Assembly: GCA_051278195.1 (NCBI GenBank)
Contig: JBNMQM010000010.1
Span: 1-64,000, forward strand
Source of the DNA: JAHRVQ01 sp051278195
Lineage (GTDB): Bacteria; Pseudomonadota; Gammaproteobacteria; Pseudomonadales; Azotimanducaceae
Reading direction: 5' to 3'
DNA length: 64,000 bases
In this document: positions 26,787 through 36,959 of the stretch, in pieces
Layout: every line of letters starts with the position of its first letter
Position numbering within the stretch: the stretch's first letter is position 1
Position numbers and translations under genes: made by a program
The notes under the pieces: generated by a model
What the model saw: only the letters and a program-made list of their open reading frames with translations
Told to the model about the DNA's origin: nothing
The model's database searches: none

Positions 26787-27995
26787 ATGGCTAGGACAGT
26801 AATTCGGGGCGGTAAAATTCTAGACCCCCATACGATGGCGTTGCTCGATAACGAAGCGTTGGTGATTGAGGACGGTATTGTCTCCGATAGTCATGACGGA
26901 AACGCTGCCGACATCATCATTGATGCCGGTGGCCAGTTCTTACTGCCGGGATTTATCGACGCTCACGTGCATTTTCGGTTGGCGACACTCAACTTCGCCA
27001 AGTTGGCCAGTTGGACCGAAGTTCAATTTGGGATTGCCATGGCAAAGCTCAGTGAAGAAACGCTGCAGCGCGGCTTCACCACAGTGCGTGATCTTGGGGG
27101 TGACATTGTTGGGCTGCGTAAGGCAATTTCATCCGGCATGATTAGAGGGCCTGACACGGTCCATGCGAACTTGATGATTACGCAAACCGGTGGGCATGGC
27201 GATGTTGAAAGTGGCGTTCTGCCTGTGCCCGATTGCGCCTGCCAAATGCGCCACAGTGCGTTTGGTGTTGTCGCGGACGGGCCGGATGCTGTCAGAAAAG
27301 CGGCGCGTCATGTGCTGCGTGCGGGCGCCGATTTTCTTAAAATTCACGTCTCGGGCGGTGTTGCCACGCCGATGGATCCGTTGGATTGCACCCAGTACAC
27401 AGCCGAGGAAATTCAGGCCGCAGTCCAAGAAGCAAAGAATCGAAAAACTTATGTGAGCGCTCACGCCTATACGCCGGAAGCGATTCAGCTCGCAGTTAAC
27501 AATGGTGTGAAATGCATCGAGCATGGCAATCTACTGGATGAAGAAACGGCGCAACTGATGGCTGTCAATGACGTTTACCTGGTGCCGACACTTGTAACCT
27601 ATCAAGGTATGGCAGAGGAAGGGCGGCGCCTGGGGTTCCCGGAACGAAATCTAATAAAGAATGAAACTGTACTTAAAGCTGGTATTGAATCTCTGGTGAT
27701 TGCCGATCGAGCGGGCGTGAAAATGGGCTGGGGCACAGATTTGATTGGTGAGATTCAATCGAGACAAAGACATGAGTTTGCGATTCGAGCGGAGGTTCAA
27801 ACGGCTCAATCGATCTTAAAATCTATGTATGTCATTAATCCGATTATTCTTAAGATGGCAGATAAAATTGGTCGGCTGACACCCGGTATGAAAGGCGATG
27901 TCGTGATTTCGCCGGTGAATCCTTTGGAGAATATCGCAGGGTTGGCAGCAGATGATGCGGTTTCGCAAGTGCTTCAGGCTGGCGTGCCGGTGTAA
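26787..27995 (+). CDS. Metal-dependent amidohydrolase (imidazolonepropionase/Xaa-Pro dipeptidase-like)
   Basis: 402 residues. FIDAHVHFRLA gives the HxH metal ligands at about 58-60, FLKIHVSGG carries the bridging lysine region, SAHAYTPEAIQLAV and CIEHGNLLDE supply two further histidines, and GWGTDLIGE the last aspartate. This is the COG1228 group (prolidase-like and aryldialkylphosphatase-like hydrolases), cytosolic, usually active on dipeptides or cyclic amides. Not obviously in an operon. Exact substrate unknown. Confidence 0.88.
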   Translation: MARTVIRGGKILDPHTMALLDNEALVIEDGIVSDSHDGNAADIIIDAGGQFLLPGFIDAHVHFRLATLNFAKLASWTEVQFGIAMAKLSEETLQRGFTTVRDLGGDIVGLRKAISSGMIRGPDTVHANLMITQTGGHGDVESGVLPVPDCACQMRHSAFGVVADGPDAVRKAARHVLRAGADFLKIHVSGGVATPMDPLDCTQYTAEEIQAAVQEAKNRKTYVSAHAYTPEAIQLAVNNGVKCIEHGNLLDEETAQLMAVNDVYLVPTLVTYQGMAEEGRRLGFPERNLIKNETVLKAGIESLVIADRAGVKMGWGTDLIGEIQSRQRHEFAIRAEVQTAQSILKSMYVINPIILKMADKIGRLTPGMKGDVVISPVNPLENIAGLAADDAVSQVLQAGVPV

Positions 27996-28010
27996 ACAGA
28001 CGGCTAACAC

Positions 28011-28808
28011 TTGTCGTATCTCAGTCATATTCGATTCGACGTTAAGGTTGGCAAGCGGGATGCGTTGTCGGTAGATCCAGTGAAAGAATCTAGATCTATG
28101 GTAGGTCGAATGAAGCTCAGTTTCGCGCTGATTAGCGACGAGGACCAAGCCATAATGAAAGCATACGGTGTTCGTAATCCCGATACTCAAGAACTCGCGT
28201 TGCATGCGGTTTTTATTATGGACGAAAACCCAAAGGTAATTCATCGGAAGATCGCGTCGCGGCGTCCAGTCTCGCAAGAACTGTTAGATGCCATTGACTA
28301 CCACTACGGAAGATATCCACTGGGAGACCTAGCATTGGTCAGAGGTGACATTCCTGTGGCCTACCCAAGAAACATTTTTCAAGCGCTGATCGAATTAGGA
28401 TCGCCGTCAGAACTTCTTGAGCGCGTCGTCCCTGAAGGTCTGGCGTCGGTACTGTCCATGCTTCTGGCAGGAAAGTCAGATGCTGGTGTCATTGCCTTTC
28501 GACAATGGGTACAGAAAAATCCGATGTCGATAGATGACCATTTGCAAATTGTCAGATGGCTCACCGTCAAGACGATGAGCGTTGATCAGGCGGCCATTAA
28601 CTCCGGCAGAGAACTTAATAATGCTTTGATCGAACTGAGCGCGCTGGGATCCTCACCACTATCAGTTTCACCGGAAAGGCAAAAATCCGCTCAACTAAGG
28701 TTGGATCAAATACGCAGCGACATTCGTAACAGTGCCGGCGTTTGGCAATTGTCGAGGTTAAAAGACATGTTGAGGGGTTACCGGGAGCTTGCTATCGCCG
28801 GCAGTTAA
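28011..28808 (+). pseudogene. Peroxiredoxin-like (AhpC/TSA/BCP) protein lacking the catalytic N-terminus
   Basis: ALSVDPVKESRSMVGRMKLS and FALISDEDQAIMKAYGVRN match the second half of AhpC/BCP peroxiredoxins, followed by VFIMDEN and an unfamiliar helical domain of about 140 residues to the end. The upstream half containing the peroxidatic Cys (TxxC) is absent: the frame begins with a weak TTG after a TAA 4 bp earlier and only 17 unrelated residues precede the match. Probably an N-terminally deleted remnant; the C-terminal domain could still be folded. Confidence 0.55.
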
Positions 28809-28955
28809 ATAGCTGATGCCAGCTATTTTGGCGCAGCCTATGGCGCCGGGTGTGAGCGTGCAAAATTCTTGAAAACGCTAACGAACTGCAATCTGATCGC
28901 TGAACTTCACGGGCTAGAGAGGTAACCCAAAGCGGCATCGGGCCCATCCGTTTTG

Positions 28956-29582
28956 CTATATGAGTTGCAATTTTCTCGCTGCCAGCGCCGCTTCAGCACG
29001 GCTAGAGATATTGAGCTTACGATAGATCTGTTTGAGGTGATCCTCTGCGGTGTAGCGGCTGATCTGCAGTTGCGCCGCCACATCTGGAGTGCTCAAGCCC
29101 GACGCTACCAGGGCGAGCACCTGGCTTTCCCTGTTGGTTAATGGTGAAGGTGCTTCGACCGCATCCTCAGTGAACTGTTCGAGGATCAGTGTCGCAATAG
29201 AGGGTGACAAGGGTAGTTCGCCAGCGACAGCCTGGGATAACATTTCTGCAATACGGACTTTGCTCTGGTCTTTTAGAATATAACCCTTCGCACCGGCGCG
29301 CAGGCTTGGCAGCAGGTGGTCCTCATCGGCGTAGATCGTCACGATGACGCAAATACAGGACGGATGCCTATCGAGCAGTACTGGGATAAAGCTATTGCCT
29401 TTGCCGTCTGGCAGATGCAGGTCAACCAGAGCAAGATCTGGTTTGCTCGATTTGAGTATTTCTCTCGCCGCCGCGATTGATCCCGCCACAGCGACGAGTG
29501 CATTCGGGTACGCAATTTTACAGGACTCTAATAGCCACTTTTGAGTATCGGGCATATCTTCAAGGATCAATATTTCACGCAT
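28956..29582 (-). CDS. LuxR/NarL-type response regulator
   Basis: 208 residues from ATG 29582 (MREILILEDMPDTQKWLLES). Receiver domain with acidic Glu-Asp pair and phospho-Asp in LVDLHLPDGKG, then a linker and a LuxR helix-turn-helix: NRESQVLALVASGLSTPDVA and SRYTAEDHLKQIYRKLNISS. Its start overlaps the end of the upstream kinase gene by 8 bp, so it is the cognate regulator of that kinase and co-translated with it. Target genes unknown; the next gene on the left is a peroxiredoxin remnant. Confidence 0.95.
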   Translation of the reverse strand: MREILILEDMPDTQKWLLESCKIAYPNALVAVAGSIAAAREILKSSKPDLALVDLHLPDGKGNSFIPVLLDRHPSCICVIVTIYADEDHLLPSLRAGAKGYILKDQSKVRIAEMLSQAVAGELPLSPSIATLILEQFTEDAVEAPSPLTNRESQVLALVASGLSTPDVAAQLQISRYTAEDHLKQIYRKLNISSRAEAALAARKLQLI

Positions 29583-31545
29583 GGGGAAGCGTCTTGCCAG
29601 ATTGAGAAATCGGCACCGACCAGGCGAGTTGAACACGCCCCTCGCCGAGGTCAGTGATGGAAAATTCACCCTCAAGCTCTCGGGCCCTAAGCCTGAGGTT
29701 GCTGATGCCCCGCCCTGGTTGCCAAGTATCGGGGGGCTGACTTACGCCGTCGTTTTCGATGTTGATTTCTAGTCCGCCATGACGGATACGGATGTGAACA
29801 CCAATGTTGCGGATCTTGGGGTTATGTAAGATCGCGTTGCTGAGCACCTCGCGAAGCATTCGGCGGAGTTGAGCCTGCTGAGATTCTTCCAGTATGGGGT
29901 CATTTTCCTCGGCGTCAAACTGCCAGTTGAGGTTTACGCCGGCATCTCGCGCTCGTCCAAACGCCTCTACCTGCCACTGCTGCACGGCGCTTGATAGGGA
30001 GCAGTTTTCTAAGGACTTTCGGGACACAATATCGCGAAGGTCTTCGAGAGCAGATTTTGCCAGCGTGCTGTTCGATTCGTCCTCCAAACGATAATAGAGA
30101 GACAGTAATTTTGAGCCCACGTCATCATGCAGATCACGGTAGATGCGTTCGCGTTCTTCGTTAGCCGACTGTTTGATGAGCACTTGCTCCATGACCTGGT
30201 AGTTTTCGGCTAGTGCTGCACTGGCATCCGCAACGCGCGTCTCAAGTTCAGCGTTGAGTCTGTCTGCTGAGTTTAAGGCGTAAATGTACTGCTTAATGAG
30301 ACTTGCGCCTAACAACAGAAAGCCCAGAGGGGCGAAAAAGTGGACGATATTGAAATGATATCTAAATCCAGAACCCTGCCAGCCGTTGTTGACGATTGCC
30401 TGCATCAAAGTATCGTGGCTGCCGGCGATAAGCCCTACTACTATCATTGCCCCATAGAACGCTGAGATCGACTGTTTCGTTTGTATATAATGTCCAAACG
30501 ATAACCAGGCGGCATAGCCAATAAAGATCAGCGAACCGATGTGGAAGTAAATATTGATATCGAATACCTGGAAGAAGCTGGCATAAAAGTACAGCGGCAC
30601 ACCCGCGGCAACGAAGTAGAGGGCTGCCTTTTCGACTCGAGGACTGCTGATATTGAGACTTTTCAAAACGAAAACGAGGATGGCACAGGCCCATACATCT
30701 GTCGCCACGTTGGTTATCCAGCGCCACAAATCAGCATCAATCCAAATATGCCGTGCAAATTGGTTAACGCAATAGATGCTCGAGCCTATTGAAGCAATGG
30801 CGTACCAAAGGTACTGCGATTCACGGCGGCCGTAGTACCAGACTGCTAGACCAAACAGCCCTGCCACCGCAATAAACACAAACAGCCCAAGAGCAATGTC
30901 GTGTTGAACAAAGTAGCGGGTGTCGTAGAGTGGTTTTAAAACTGTGTCAGGACCGACGATGACGTTCTGCATGGAACCCCAGCTATGATCAGCGAAGTGC
31001 CTGACGAGTAGTTGGTTGTCGTCACGAACTAACCCAGCTGGAAGCGTGAAATATAAGGGACTGTTCCAGTGCCTAACCAGAGGTGGCTCATTTGTGCTCC
31101 CCCCTGAGCCAATCTTGTTACCATTAAACCAAACATCTGCGGTCTGGTTCAGGCGCCAAATAAACACGCCTAGCATTGGCTCGTCTACTGCCAAAGCCTT
31201 TAGCTCACTACCTTTGATGTCAAATCGATACCAAACTACGCGGGCGCCGGAGAACCGATGGCGCCAGTGCACGGGAAGATTGACGTCGGACCATTGCTGG
31301 CTGCCGGTTAAAAGAGGCGCATCTGGTAAGGGCTCTGATTTTAGGCTGGCATCGACAACCAATGCATTACCCTTCGACAATATCAGCACCTCGTTACTGG
31401 TCTCAGGGTTTGTCAACAGCGGCAACAGATAGCTGTAGATGATCAAGCTCGCGACCACAAAGATTGCGAGCGGGACGATGAGCCCCTTATCTAGCAGTTC
31501 GGAAAATTTACTCACGTAAATGCCTGATAACTGTTCATTGTGCAT
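29575..31545 (-). CDS. 7TMR-DISM sensor histidine kinase, NarX/LiaS-type
   Basis: 656 residues. An N-terminal membrane anchor (about 16-40) precedes a beta-sandwich domain of the galactose-binding/DISMED kind (VNLPVHWRHR..., GVFIWRLNQTADVWFNGNKIGSGG), followed by seven transmembrane helices (about 210-420), a coiled coil, and a HisKA_3 dimerisation helix with the phospho-His in ERIYRDLHDDVGSKLLS. The HATPase end has NDGVSQPPDTWQPGRGISNL. Signals through the overlapping LuxR regulator. The ligand of the outer domain is unknown; a carbohydrate-like or envelope component is a guess. Confidence 0.93.
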   Translation of the reverse strand: MHNEQLSGIYVSKFSELLDKGLIVPLAIFVVASLIIYSYLLPLLTNPETSNEVLILSKGNALVVDASLKSEPLPDAPLLTGSQQWSDVNLPVHWRHRFSGARVVWYRFDIKGSELKALAVDEPMLGVFIWRLNQTADVWFNGNKIGSGGSTNEPPLVRHWNSPLYFTLPAGLVRDDNQLLVRHFADHSWGSMQNVIVGPDTVLKPLYDTRYFVQHDIALGLFVFIAVAGLFGLAVWYYGRRESQYLWYAIASIGSSIYCVNQFARHIWIDADLWRWITNVATDVWACAILVFVLKSLNISSPRVEKAALYFVAAGVPLYFYASFFQVFDINIYFHIGSLIFIGYAAWLSFGHYIQTKQSISAFYGAMIVVGLIAGSHDTLMQAIVNNGWQGSGFRYHFNIVHFFAPLGFLLLGASLIKQYIYALNSADRLNAELETRVADASAALAENYQVMEQVLIKQSANEERERIYRDLHDDVGSKLLSLYYRLEDESNSTLAKSALEDLRDIVSRKSLENCSLSSAVQQWQVEAFGRARDAGVNLNWQFDAEENDPILEESQQAQLRRMLREVLSNAILHNPKIRNIGVHIRIRHGGLEINIENDGVSQPPDTWQPGRGISNLRLRARELEGEFSITDLGEGRVQLAWSVPISQSGKTLPHA

Positions 31546-31714
31546 TGTCCATATTCTATTGGAACATTTTTTCGAATGATTGGCGTCCCTGAATTCGGGG
31601 GGTAGGGCGCATCCGTTTATCCGATTTTGTGGTTACCCCCCCGGTTCATGGGATGTCGCATGGTACGGGCGCTTGCCAAACTGGCTGTTGATCTAAATCT
31701 ACGGGGAGTTGGCA

Positions 31715-34700
31715 ATGATCCGGCAGTTTTTCTTAATTGGTTTACTAGGTATTCTTCTCGGCGGTTGTTCAGATGGCGGCGGTTCAACTGCCACAACGGA
31801 TGTCACCGTGACTCAACCCGACCCGACTACACCGGTATCTGGCGGTGGGGTGAAAGGCCCGCTGGTGAATGCCAATGCCAGTTTGTACCTTTTGGACGCC
31901 GCGGCGGCAGACCTCAAGGGCACCCTGATTTCCACCGGCAGCACTAGCACCTCTGCCGCGCTGCAGGGTATTACAATACCTGCAGCAGCACTCGATACCT
32001 TCTTGCTTGAAATTACAGCGGACGATGACACCGTCGATCTGAACAGCGGCGTCGCGCCCATTCTCACTGTCTATAGGACGCTTGTGAGTGCACAGTCCAT
32101 CCGCGGTGGTCAGGTCTTTGCTACGCCCGCCACGACACTTGCTCTGGCGTTGGCACAGCAATCTGGCCCTTTTGATTCCCTTGAAGTGTTAACGACTGCG
32201 TTGAATATAAGTTCTCAGCAGGTGATTTCCACTCTGGGTTTCGGCTTGGCCGCCAGCACCGACCTGTCGACCAGTAACCCCCTGTTAACCGAGAGTGATA
32301 CCACGGACGAACAGCAGGCAAGGGTACTCGCTTATCGACTGGCGATTGAAGGGTTGGCCGCCATTCTAGATTTGTTAGCAACAGAAATTCTTGCCGCAGA
32401 TCCAAGCAGTACGATCACGGTAGACGATGTCCTAGCGGCTATCTCTGAGGACCTTTCGGACGGTGCGATTGATGGCATGTCCGCCAGTGGGGCAATTGCT
32501 GCTTTAACCGGCGTTACCGACATCGGTGCGGTGGTGAGTACCGATCCCGCGTTGCTTATGATCCCTGGTACCAGCACTCCGATTACACGGGTGGCAGATG
32601 TCGTTGTCAGTGAAACTGACACAACCGGTGTGACGGTAGCAACCACTGGTATTACTTCGGGAACTGTGGCCGTGACGGCCAGACCCGCGAAATCTCGGCC
32701 TGATATCGATGGCGATGGCACGCCGGATAACGCCGATGCATTTCCCTCTGACGGCAACGAGACCCTAGATACTGATGGCGATGGCACTGGCAACAATGCG
32801 GACGACGATGATGATGGCGATGGTGCTAGTGACGGCGACGATGCTTTTCCGCTCTTGGCAGCAGAGAGCCTCGATACCGATGGTGACGGTATCGGCAATA
32901 ACACTGACACCGATGATGATGGTGACGGCACCGAAGACAGTGCTGATGCGTTGCCATTGGATGCGACAGAAATTGTCGATACCGATAGTGACGGGACGGG
33001 TAATAACGCGGATACGGACGATGACGGAGATGGCGTGACTGACGCCTCAGATCGCTTTCCTGTTGACGCTGCAGAGCAGGCAGACACAGATGGTGATGGT
33101 GTCGGTAATAATGCAGACACGGATGACGATGGTGACGGCGTTGCTGATGCAGATGACAATCTGCCGCTAGACGCCCGTGCATCAGTTGCGACATCAGCAA
33201 CGATTGGTGCGGGTGGAGGCTCTCTTACCTCACCTGATGGACTGATGACTCTGACATTTCCCGCTAACGCGCTGCCGGTGGATACCGTGATTTCGATCGG
33301 CTCGCCTACAGTGGCTGCGACTGCCGAGTTTGATACTGACAAACTGCCAGTGGACGGGCACTACCTGCTAGAACCTGATGGCACACAATTTGCCGTGCCT
33401 GTTGAAATGGAATGGGACATTCCATCTAACAGCACTCGCCCGGGAGCGATAAGGATGGTCTCTTTACTCAGCGGTGGAGTCTTTACTGTGCCCGGTGAGC
33501 TAGTGGTCACCAACCCCGTGATCGGAAAGGTTACGACTTCAATCGAACACTTCTCTGATTTATTTTTTGTCATAATCGGCGGTGTGGTGGCTATCAATCA
33601 GCCGAGTACCACCGTGGGCACTACGCTGACTTGGAATTATGATTTTGATGTGCAGGATGAAAATTTTACATACGACTTTCGAACAGAAGGTGCTGTCATC
33701 TTCGACAATAGTGGCGTTGCAGGGATCACTAAGCAACCAGAGCTACTCTTAGGTGGCACCGTGATCTCGGCTCCGACTCACGACCAGGTGATCGACTGCG
33801 AATTCGATAAGGGTACAAATGAAAGCGAAGACCAATTCATATGTTCACCGTCTATGGAGGGCACTATTACGGCTACCTGTCTAACCGGTTCGGCAGAGGG
33901 ACTGAAAGCAAGAATGGGCTTTAACTTCGAATTAAGCACGGACAATGTAGGCGTTATTTTGATTCCACAAGGACGTGGGCTACTGCGGGTGGAAGCGGAC
34001 GCTTTTTGCCTGGATACCATCGAGATCACAGGGCCTGTTTTCATCTCGATCGGCAACGACATAGACCGCATTACCGAAGCGCCGGAATCTTTGGTGCTCG
34101 ATGAATGCGGTAGCCAATCTCAGCCTTACAATGTGGTGGTTTCTAATACTCAAACGAAAATCGTCAACAGCGCTGGGAGTTGTTCACGAGAGCTAAACTT
34201 TACGGCGGGCGACAACTCGATTTTTGGTGCGCTGCTCCTTGTCGTGGACGCAATTTCGCGCTTGTTTATCTATGGTGAATCTGGCGTCTTTATCATTGAG
34301 TTAATCGATGGCGTATTTGGTCAATTGTCGGATTTCACCAGCGCCACTACTGACATACAGTTTGCAGTCAATGATGATGGAAGCCAAGTTTCGAGTCAGG
34401 CGTTCTCAACAAACAACCGGGGTCAGGTAAAACTGCGGACCCTGAACGCAGATGGCACCAATAGCGACGAAGAAGTGTTTAGTGCTTTCGGCCTGAGGAC
34501 AGGGACATTCATCGGTTATGGGCCCTCGACCTCTAAGACAGGTCTTGCCATCACTTCCGCAAACCCGAGCATCGTTTATCACATTAACCACAGTGTTGAT
34601 CCTGCAGTCGCAACAGAAATTGGTAACGTGGGTGACACTGCCTTGGGGATCAGTTGTGTGCGGCTGTCCTGTGCATCTGACACTGCATGCTCCGTTACCA

Positions 34701-35179
34701 ATAGTGAAACGATGGGCTGCGCGGTGAGTGCTTTTGGCAGCGAAGAGGTCTACCCGATCTTTTCGAGTGACGTTGTCACAAATGCGGCAACCTCACCCAC
34801 CTTCAACTTTAGCGCACCGATCACCGGCATTAAAACCGCCAGTCCATTCGTAAAGTCCAATGAGAATGGTCAGATAGTGATTGCCACGGTGAACGATAAC
34901 GAGATAGGTAAGGTGATGCTAACGATTCGGGATCCGGCTGGCACGGAAGTTCAGACAGCCGAATTTTTCCTGACCGGATATGAAGGCACGACTGGCTTTA
35001 TCGCGAATGGCAGCTCCATTGTGATGATTGACCCTAGTGCAGAGTATCCCAATGGGGCGCTTAGAATTGGGCTTAAAAACCCCAATGGCCCTGATGACGG
35101 TATTTTGACCATTCCTGCTACCGAAGAGTTATTGGGTTCCTCGCCGGAGCCCTTCTTTGGTCCTGCTTTCAATAACTGA
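31715..35179 (+). CDS. Large lipoprotein with thrombospondin type-3-like calcium repeats
   Basis: 1154 residues from ATG 31715, which has GGGGAG 6 bp upstream. A lipoprotein signal ends LLGGC (Cys18). After a glycine/threonine-rich start comes a GVKGPLVNANASLYLLD segment typical of Shewanella/Vibrio surface lipoproteins, then an Asp-rich run of about six TSP3-type repeats at about residues 330-485, a ZU5-like beta domain (GGGSLTSPDGLMTLTFPANALP), and a long unrecognised beta-rich C-terminus with several Cys. Likely an outer-membrane lipoprotein on the surface, stabilised by Ca2+. It is alone on its strand; the kinase next door is divergent. Confidence 0.8.
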   Translation: MIRQFFLIGLLGILLGGCSDGGGSTATTDVTVTQPDPTTPVSGGGVKGPLVNANASLYLLDAAAADLKGTLISTGSTSTSAALQGITIPAAALDTFLLEITADDDTVDLNSGVAPILTVYRTLVSAQSIRGGQVFATPATTLALALAQQSGPFDSLEVLTTALNISSQQVISTLGFGLAASTDLSTSNPLLTESDTTDEQQARVLAYRLAIEGLAAILDLLATEILAADPSSTITVDDVLAAISEDLSDGAIDGMSASGAIAALTGVTDIGAVVSTDPALLMIPGTSTPITRVADVVVSETDTTGVTVATTGITSGTVAVTARPAKSRPDIDGDGTPDNADAFPSDGNETLDTDGDGTGNNADDDDDGDGASDGDDAFPLLAAESLDTDGDGIGNNTDTDDDGDGTEDSADALPLDATEIVDTDSDGTGNNADTDDDGDGVTDASDRFPVDAAEQADTDGDGVGNNADTDDDGDGVADADDNLPLDARASVATSATIGAGGGSLTSPDGLMTLTFPANALPVDTVISIGSPTVAATAEFDTDKLPVDGHYLLEPDGTQFAVPVEMEWDIPSNSTRPGAIRMVSLLSGGVFTVPGELVVTNPVIGKVTTSIEHFSDLFFVIIGGVVAINQPSTTVGTTLTWNYDFDVQDENFTYDFRTEGAVIFDNSGVAGITKQPELLLGGTVISAPTHDQVIDCEFDKGTNESEDQFICSPSMEGTITATCLTGSAEGLKARMGFNFELSTDNVGVILIPQGRGLLRVEADAFCLDTIEITGPVFISIGNDIDRITEAPESLVLDECGSQSQPYNVVVSNTQTKIVNSAGSCSRELNFTAGDNSIFGALLLVVDAISRLFIYGESGVFIIELIDGVFGQLSDFTSATTDIQFAVNDDGSQVSSQAFSTNNRGQVKLRTLNADGTNSDEEVFSAFGLRTGTFIGYGPSTSKTGLAITSANPSIVYHINHSVDPAVATEIGNVGDTALGISCVRLSCASDTACSVTNSETMGCAVSAFGSEEVYPIFSSDVVTNAATSPTFNFSAPITGIKTASPFVKSNENGQIVIATVNDNEIGKVMLTIRDPAGTEVQTAEFFLTGYEGTTGFIANGSSIVMIDPSAEYPNGALRIGLKNPNGPDDGILTIPATEELLGSSPEPFFGPAFNN
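32701..33171 (+). repeat. Coding repeat: thrombospondin-3-like D-x-D-x-D-G units
   Basis: About six imperfect repeats of roughly 75 bp, each encoding an ALPLDA/AFP-type spacer followed by DTDGDGxGNNADxDDDGDG. The regular Asp at alternate positions forms Ca2+ loops as in TSP3 domains. Related but not identical DNA copies suggest expansion followed by drift. Confidence 0.8.
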
Positions 35180-35262
35180 TCGATGGCGAGATTAGCTCTC
35201 TGAGCCCTTTTGTTTAGCGTTTTTTTTAGCTCTTTATTGAGTGCTGGGATAAAGGTGGTTTT

Positions 35263-36816
35263 CTACCGGTTGCGAAGCTCTTTGCGAAGAATCTTGCCCG
35301 CTGCGCTTTTTGGAATGACATCAATCACTTCGAGTTGCCTGATCTGCTTGTAACTCACTAGGTTTTCGCTGACCAGTGCCTGAACCTCTTCAAGCGTGAC
35401 CTCCACTCCAGGGGGTGTGGTGACAAACGCTTTTGGCACTTCGCCAGCCTCATCGTCGGGTATACCAATTACAGCGACGTCGGCGACTTTCGGGTGCGTA
35501 ATGAGTAGCGCTTCTAGTTCTGCCGGTGCGACCTGAAAGCCCTTGAATTTGATGAGCTCTTTCATGCGATCGACGATAGACATGTGTCCATGTTCGTCAA
35601 TGATGGCAATGTCACCCGTGTGTAACCAGCCGTCAGCGTCAATTGTTTCGGCGGTGGCGGTTGGATTGTTGAGGTAACCCGTCATCACTTGCGGGCCGCG
35701 TACCCAAAGTTCGCCACGGCCGCCAACGTCCTGATCTTCACCTGTCTCTGGATCGACGACTCGGCTCTCCGTATTGGAAGCAGTGACACCGCTGGTGCCG
35801 GGACGGTATTGGCCTTCAACAGTCAAATGGCTGACGGGGCTGAGTTCGGTCATGCCGAAGCCTTGGACGACTTCGCAGCCAAGGCGGGCAGCAGCTTGCG
35901 CGGCGAGTTCCGCACCAAGCGGCGCGGCACCAGAAAAAACTTGTTTGATCGATGAGGTGTCGTAGTCGTCGACAATCGGCGCGTTGACGAGGCCAATAAT
36001 AATGGGTGGCACGGCAAAGAACCGGGTGATCTTAAGATCTTGTACTGCCTGCAGCGCCTCAACCATATCGAATCTGGGCATGGTGATGGTCATGACGCCG
36101 TTGCTGAGGAGACTATTCATCAAAACCTGCATGCCGTAAATATGGAAGAAAGGTAAGGCAGCTAAGGCCACTTCGTTTTCCTGATAATGAATTGCATGAA
36201 TGCACTGTTCGATGTTGGCAACGAGATTACGATGAGAAAGCATGACGCCTTTAGGCAGACCTGTTGTACCTGACGAATACGGCAGTACAACCGTATGCGT
36301 TGCTGTGTCTACAGCGATCTGCGCGATAGGATCGCCAAATACCTCGGACATTGCCGTCGTACCAGCGACGGCATCGCCGATGATGATGACTTCGGTGACG
36401 TCTGTTCCTGCTATTGCTTCGAGTGCGGTCGCAGCGAACATCGGCACGGTGAACAACATGGATGCACCCGCATCCTGGAGTTGATGCCGAACTTCTTTTG
36501 CGCCATAGGTTGGGTTGATCGTGGTGACAGCAGCACCGGCCACTGCAACGCCGTGGAATACGATCGCGTATTCAGGGAGGTTTGGTGCCATCAGCCCAAC
36601 GACTTTGCCCGGTGAGATGCCCCGTGCAGCTAGCCCGCCCGCCAGTGAGTAAATGGCATCACTCAACTCTGCATAGGTATACGAGCTCGTATTCGCCGCA
36701 TCCCGAATCGCGACACGGTCAGATAACTCTGAGGCTTTTCGTAACACGTGCGCGGTAATTGTTACCTCTGGAATTTCGACATCAGGCAGCGGGCTAGAAT
36801 GAATTATTATCGGCAT
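35263..36816 (-). CDS. AMP-binding acyl-CoA synthetase (4-coumarate:CoA ligase-like)
   Basis: 517 residues. Signature P-loop-like YSSGTTGLPKGVMLSH (about 179-194), A5 motif GFGMTE, A8 HTGDIAIIDEHGHMSIVDRMKELIKFKG, and the catalytic lysine in PKSAAGKILRKEL at the C-terminus. It makes an acyl or aryl adenylate and then the CoA thioester in the cytosol. Overall similarity is to 4-coumarate and medium-chain fatty acyl ligases. The carboxylate-binding pocket cannot be predicted; aromatic acid or fatty acid activation fits the surrounding oxidative genes. Confidence 0.92.
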   Translation of the reverse strand: MPIIIHSSPLPDVEIPEVTITAHVLRKASELSDRVAIRDAANTSSYTYAELSDAIYSLAGGLAARGISPGKVVGLMAPNLPEYAIVFHGVAVAGAAVTTINPTYGAKEVRHQLQDAGASMLFTVPMFAATALEAIAGTDVTEVIIIGDAVAGTTAMSEVFGDPIAQIAVDTATHTVVLPYSSGTTGLPKGVMLSHRNLVANIEQCIHAIHYQENEVALAALPFFHIYGMQVLMNSLLSNGVMTITMPRFDMVEALQAVQDLKITRFFAVPPIIIGLVNAPIVDDYDTSSIKQVFSGAAPLGAELAAQAAARLGCEVVQGFGMTELSPVSHLTVEGQYRPGTSGVTASNTESRVVDPETGEDQDVGGRGELWVRGPQVMTGYLNNPTATAETIDADGWLHTGDIAIIDEHGHMSIVDRMKELIKFKGFQVAPAELEALLITHPKVADVAVIGIPDDEAGEVPKAFVTTPPGVEVTLEEVQALVSENLVSYKQIRQLEVIDVIPKSAAGKILRKELRNR

Positions 36817-36959
36817 AGGGCATCTTCAGTTTTAACGGGACAGCTTCAAGCTGAGAAGCATGAAGTATATTGCTGGTGACGCTGAGTACAATAGCAAACG
36901 TCTGACGACCTAAAATTATCAGTGCTCTTATGTGATTATGTGTAACCTATTACCATGTA

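Noticed and set aside
32332..33342. 336-residue Ser/Val-rich minus-strand frame opposite the lipoprotein gene
   Set aside because: Antisense of the Asp-rich repeat, which leaves that strand free of stops; no start signal and low-complexity composition.
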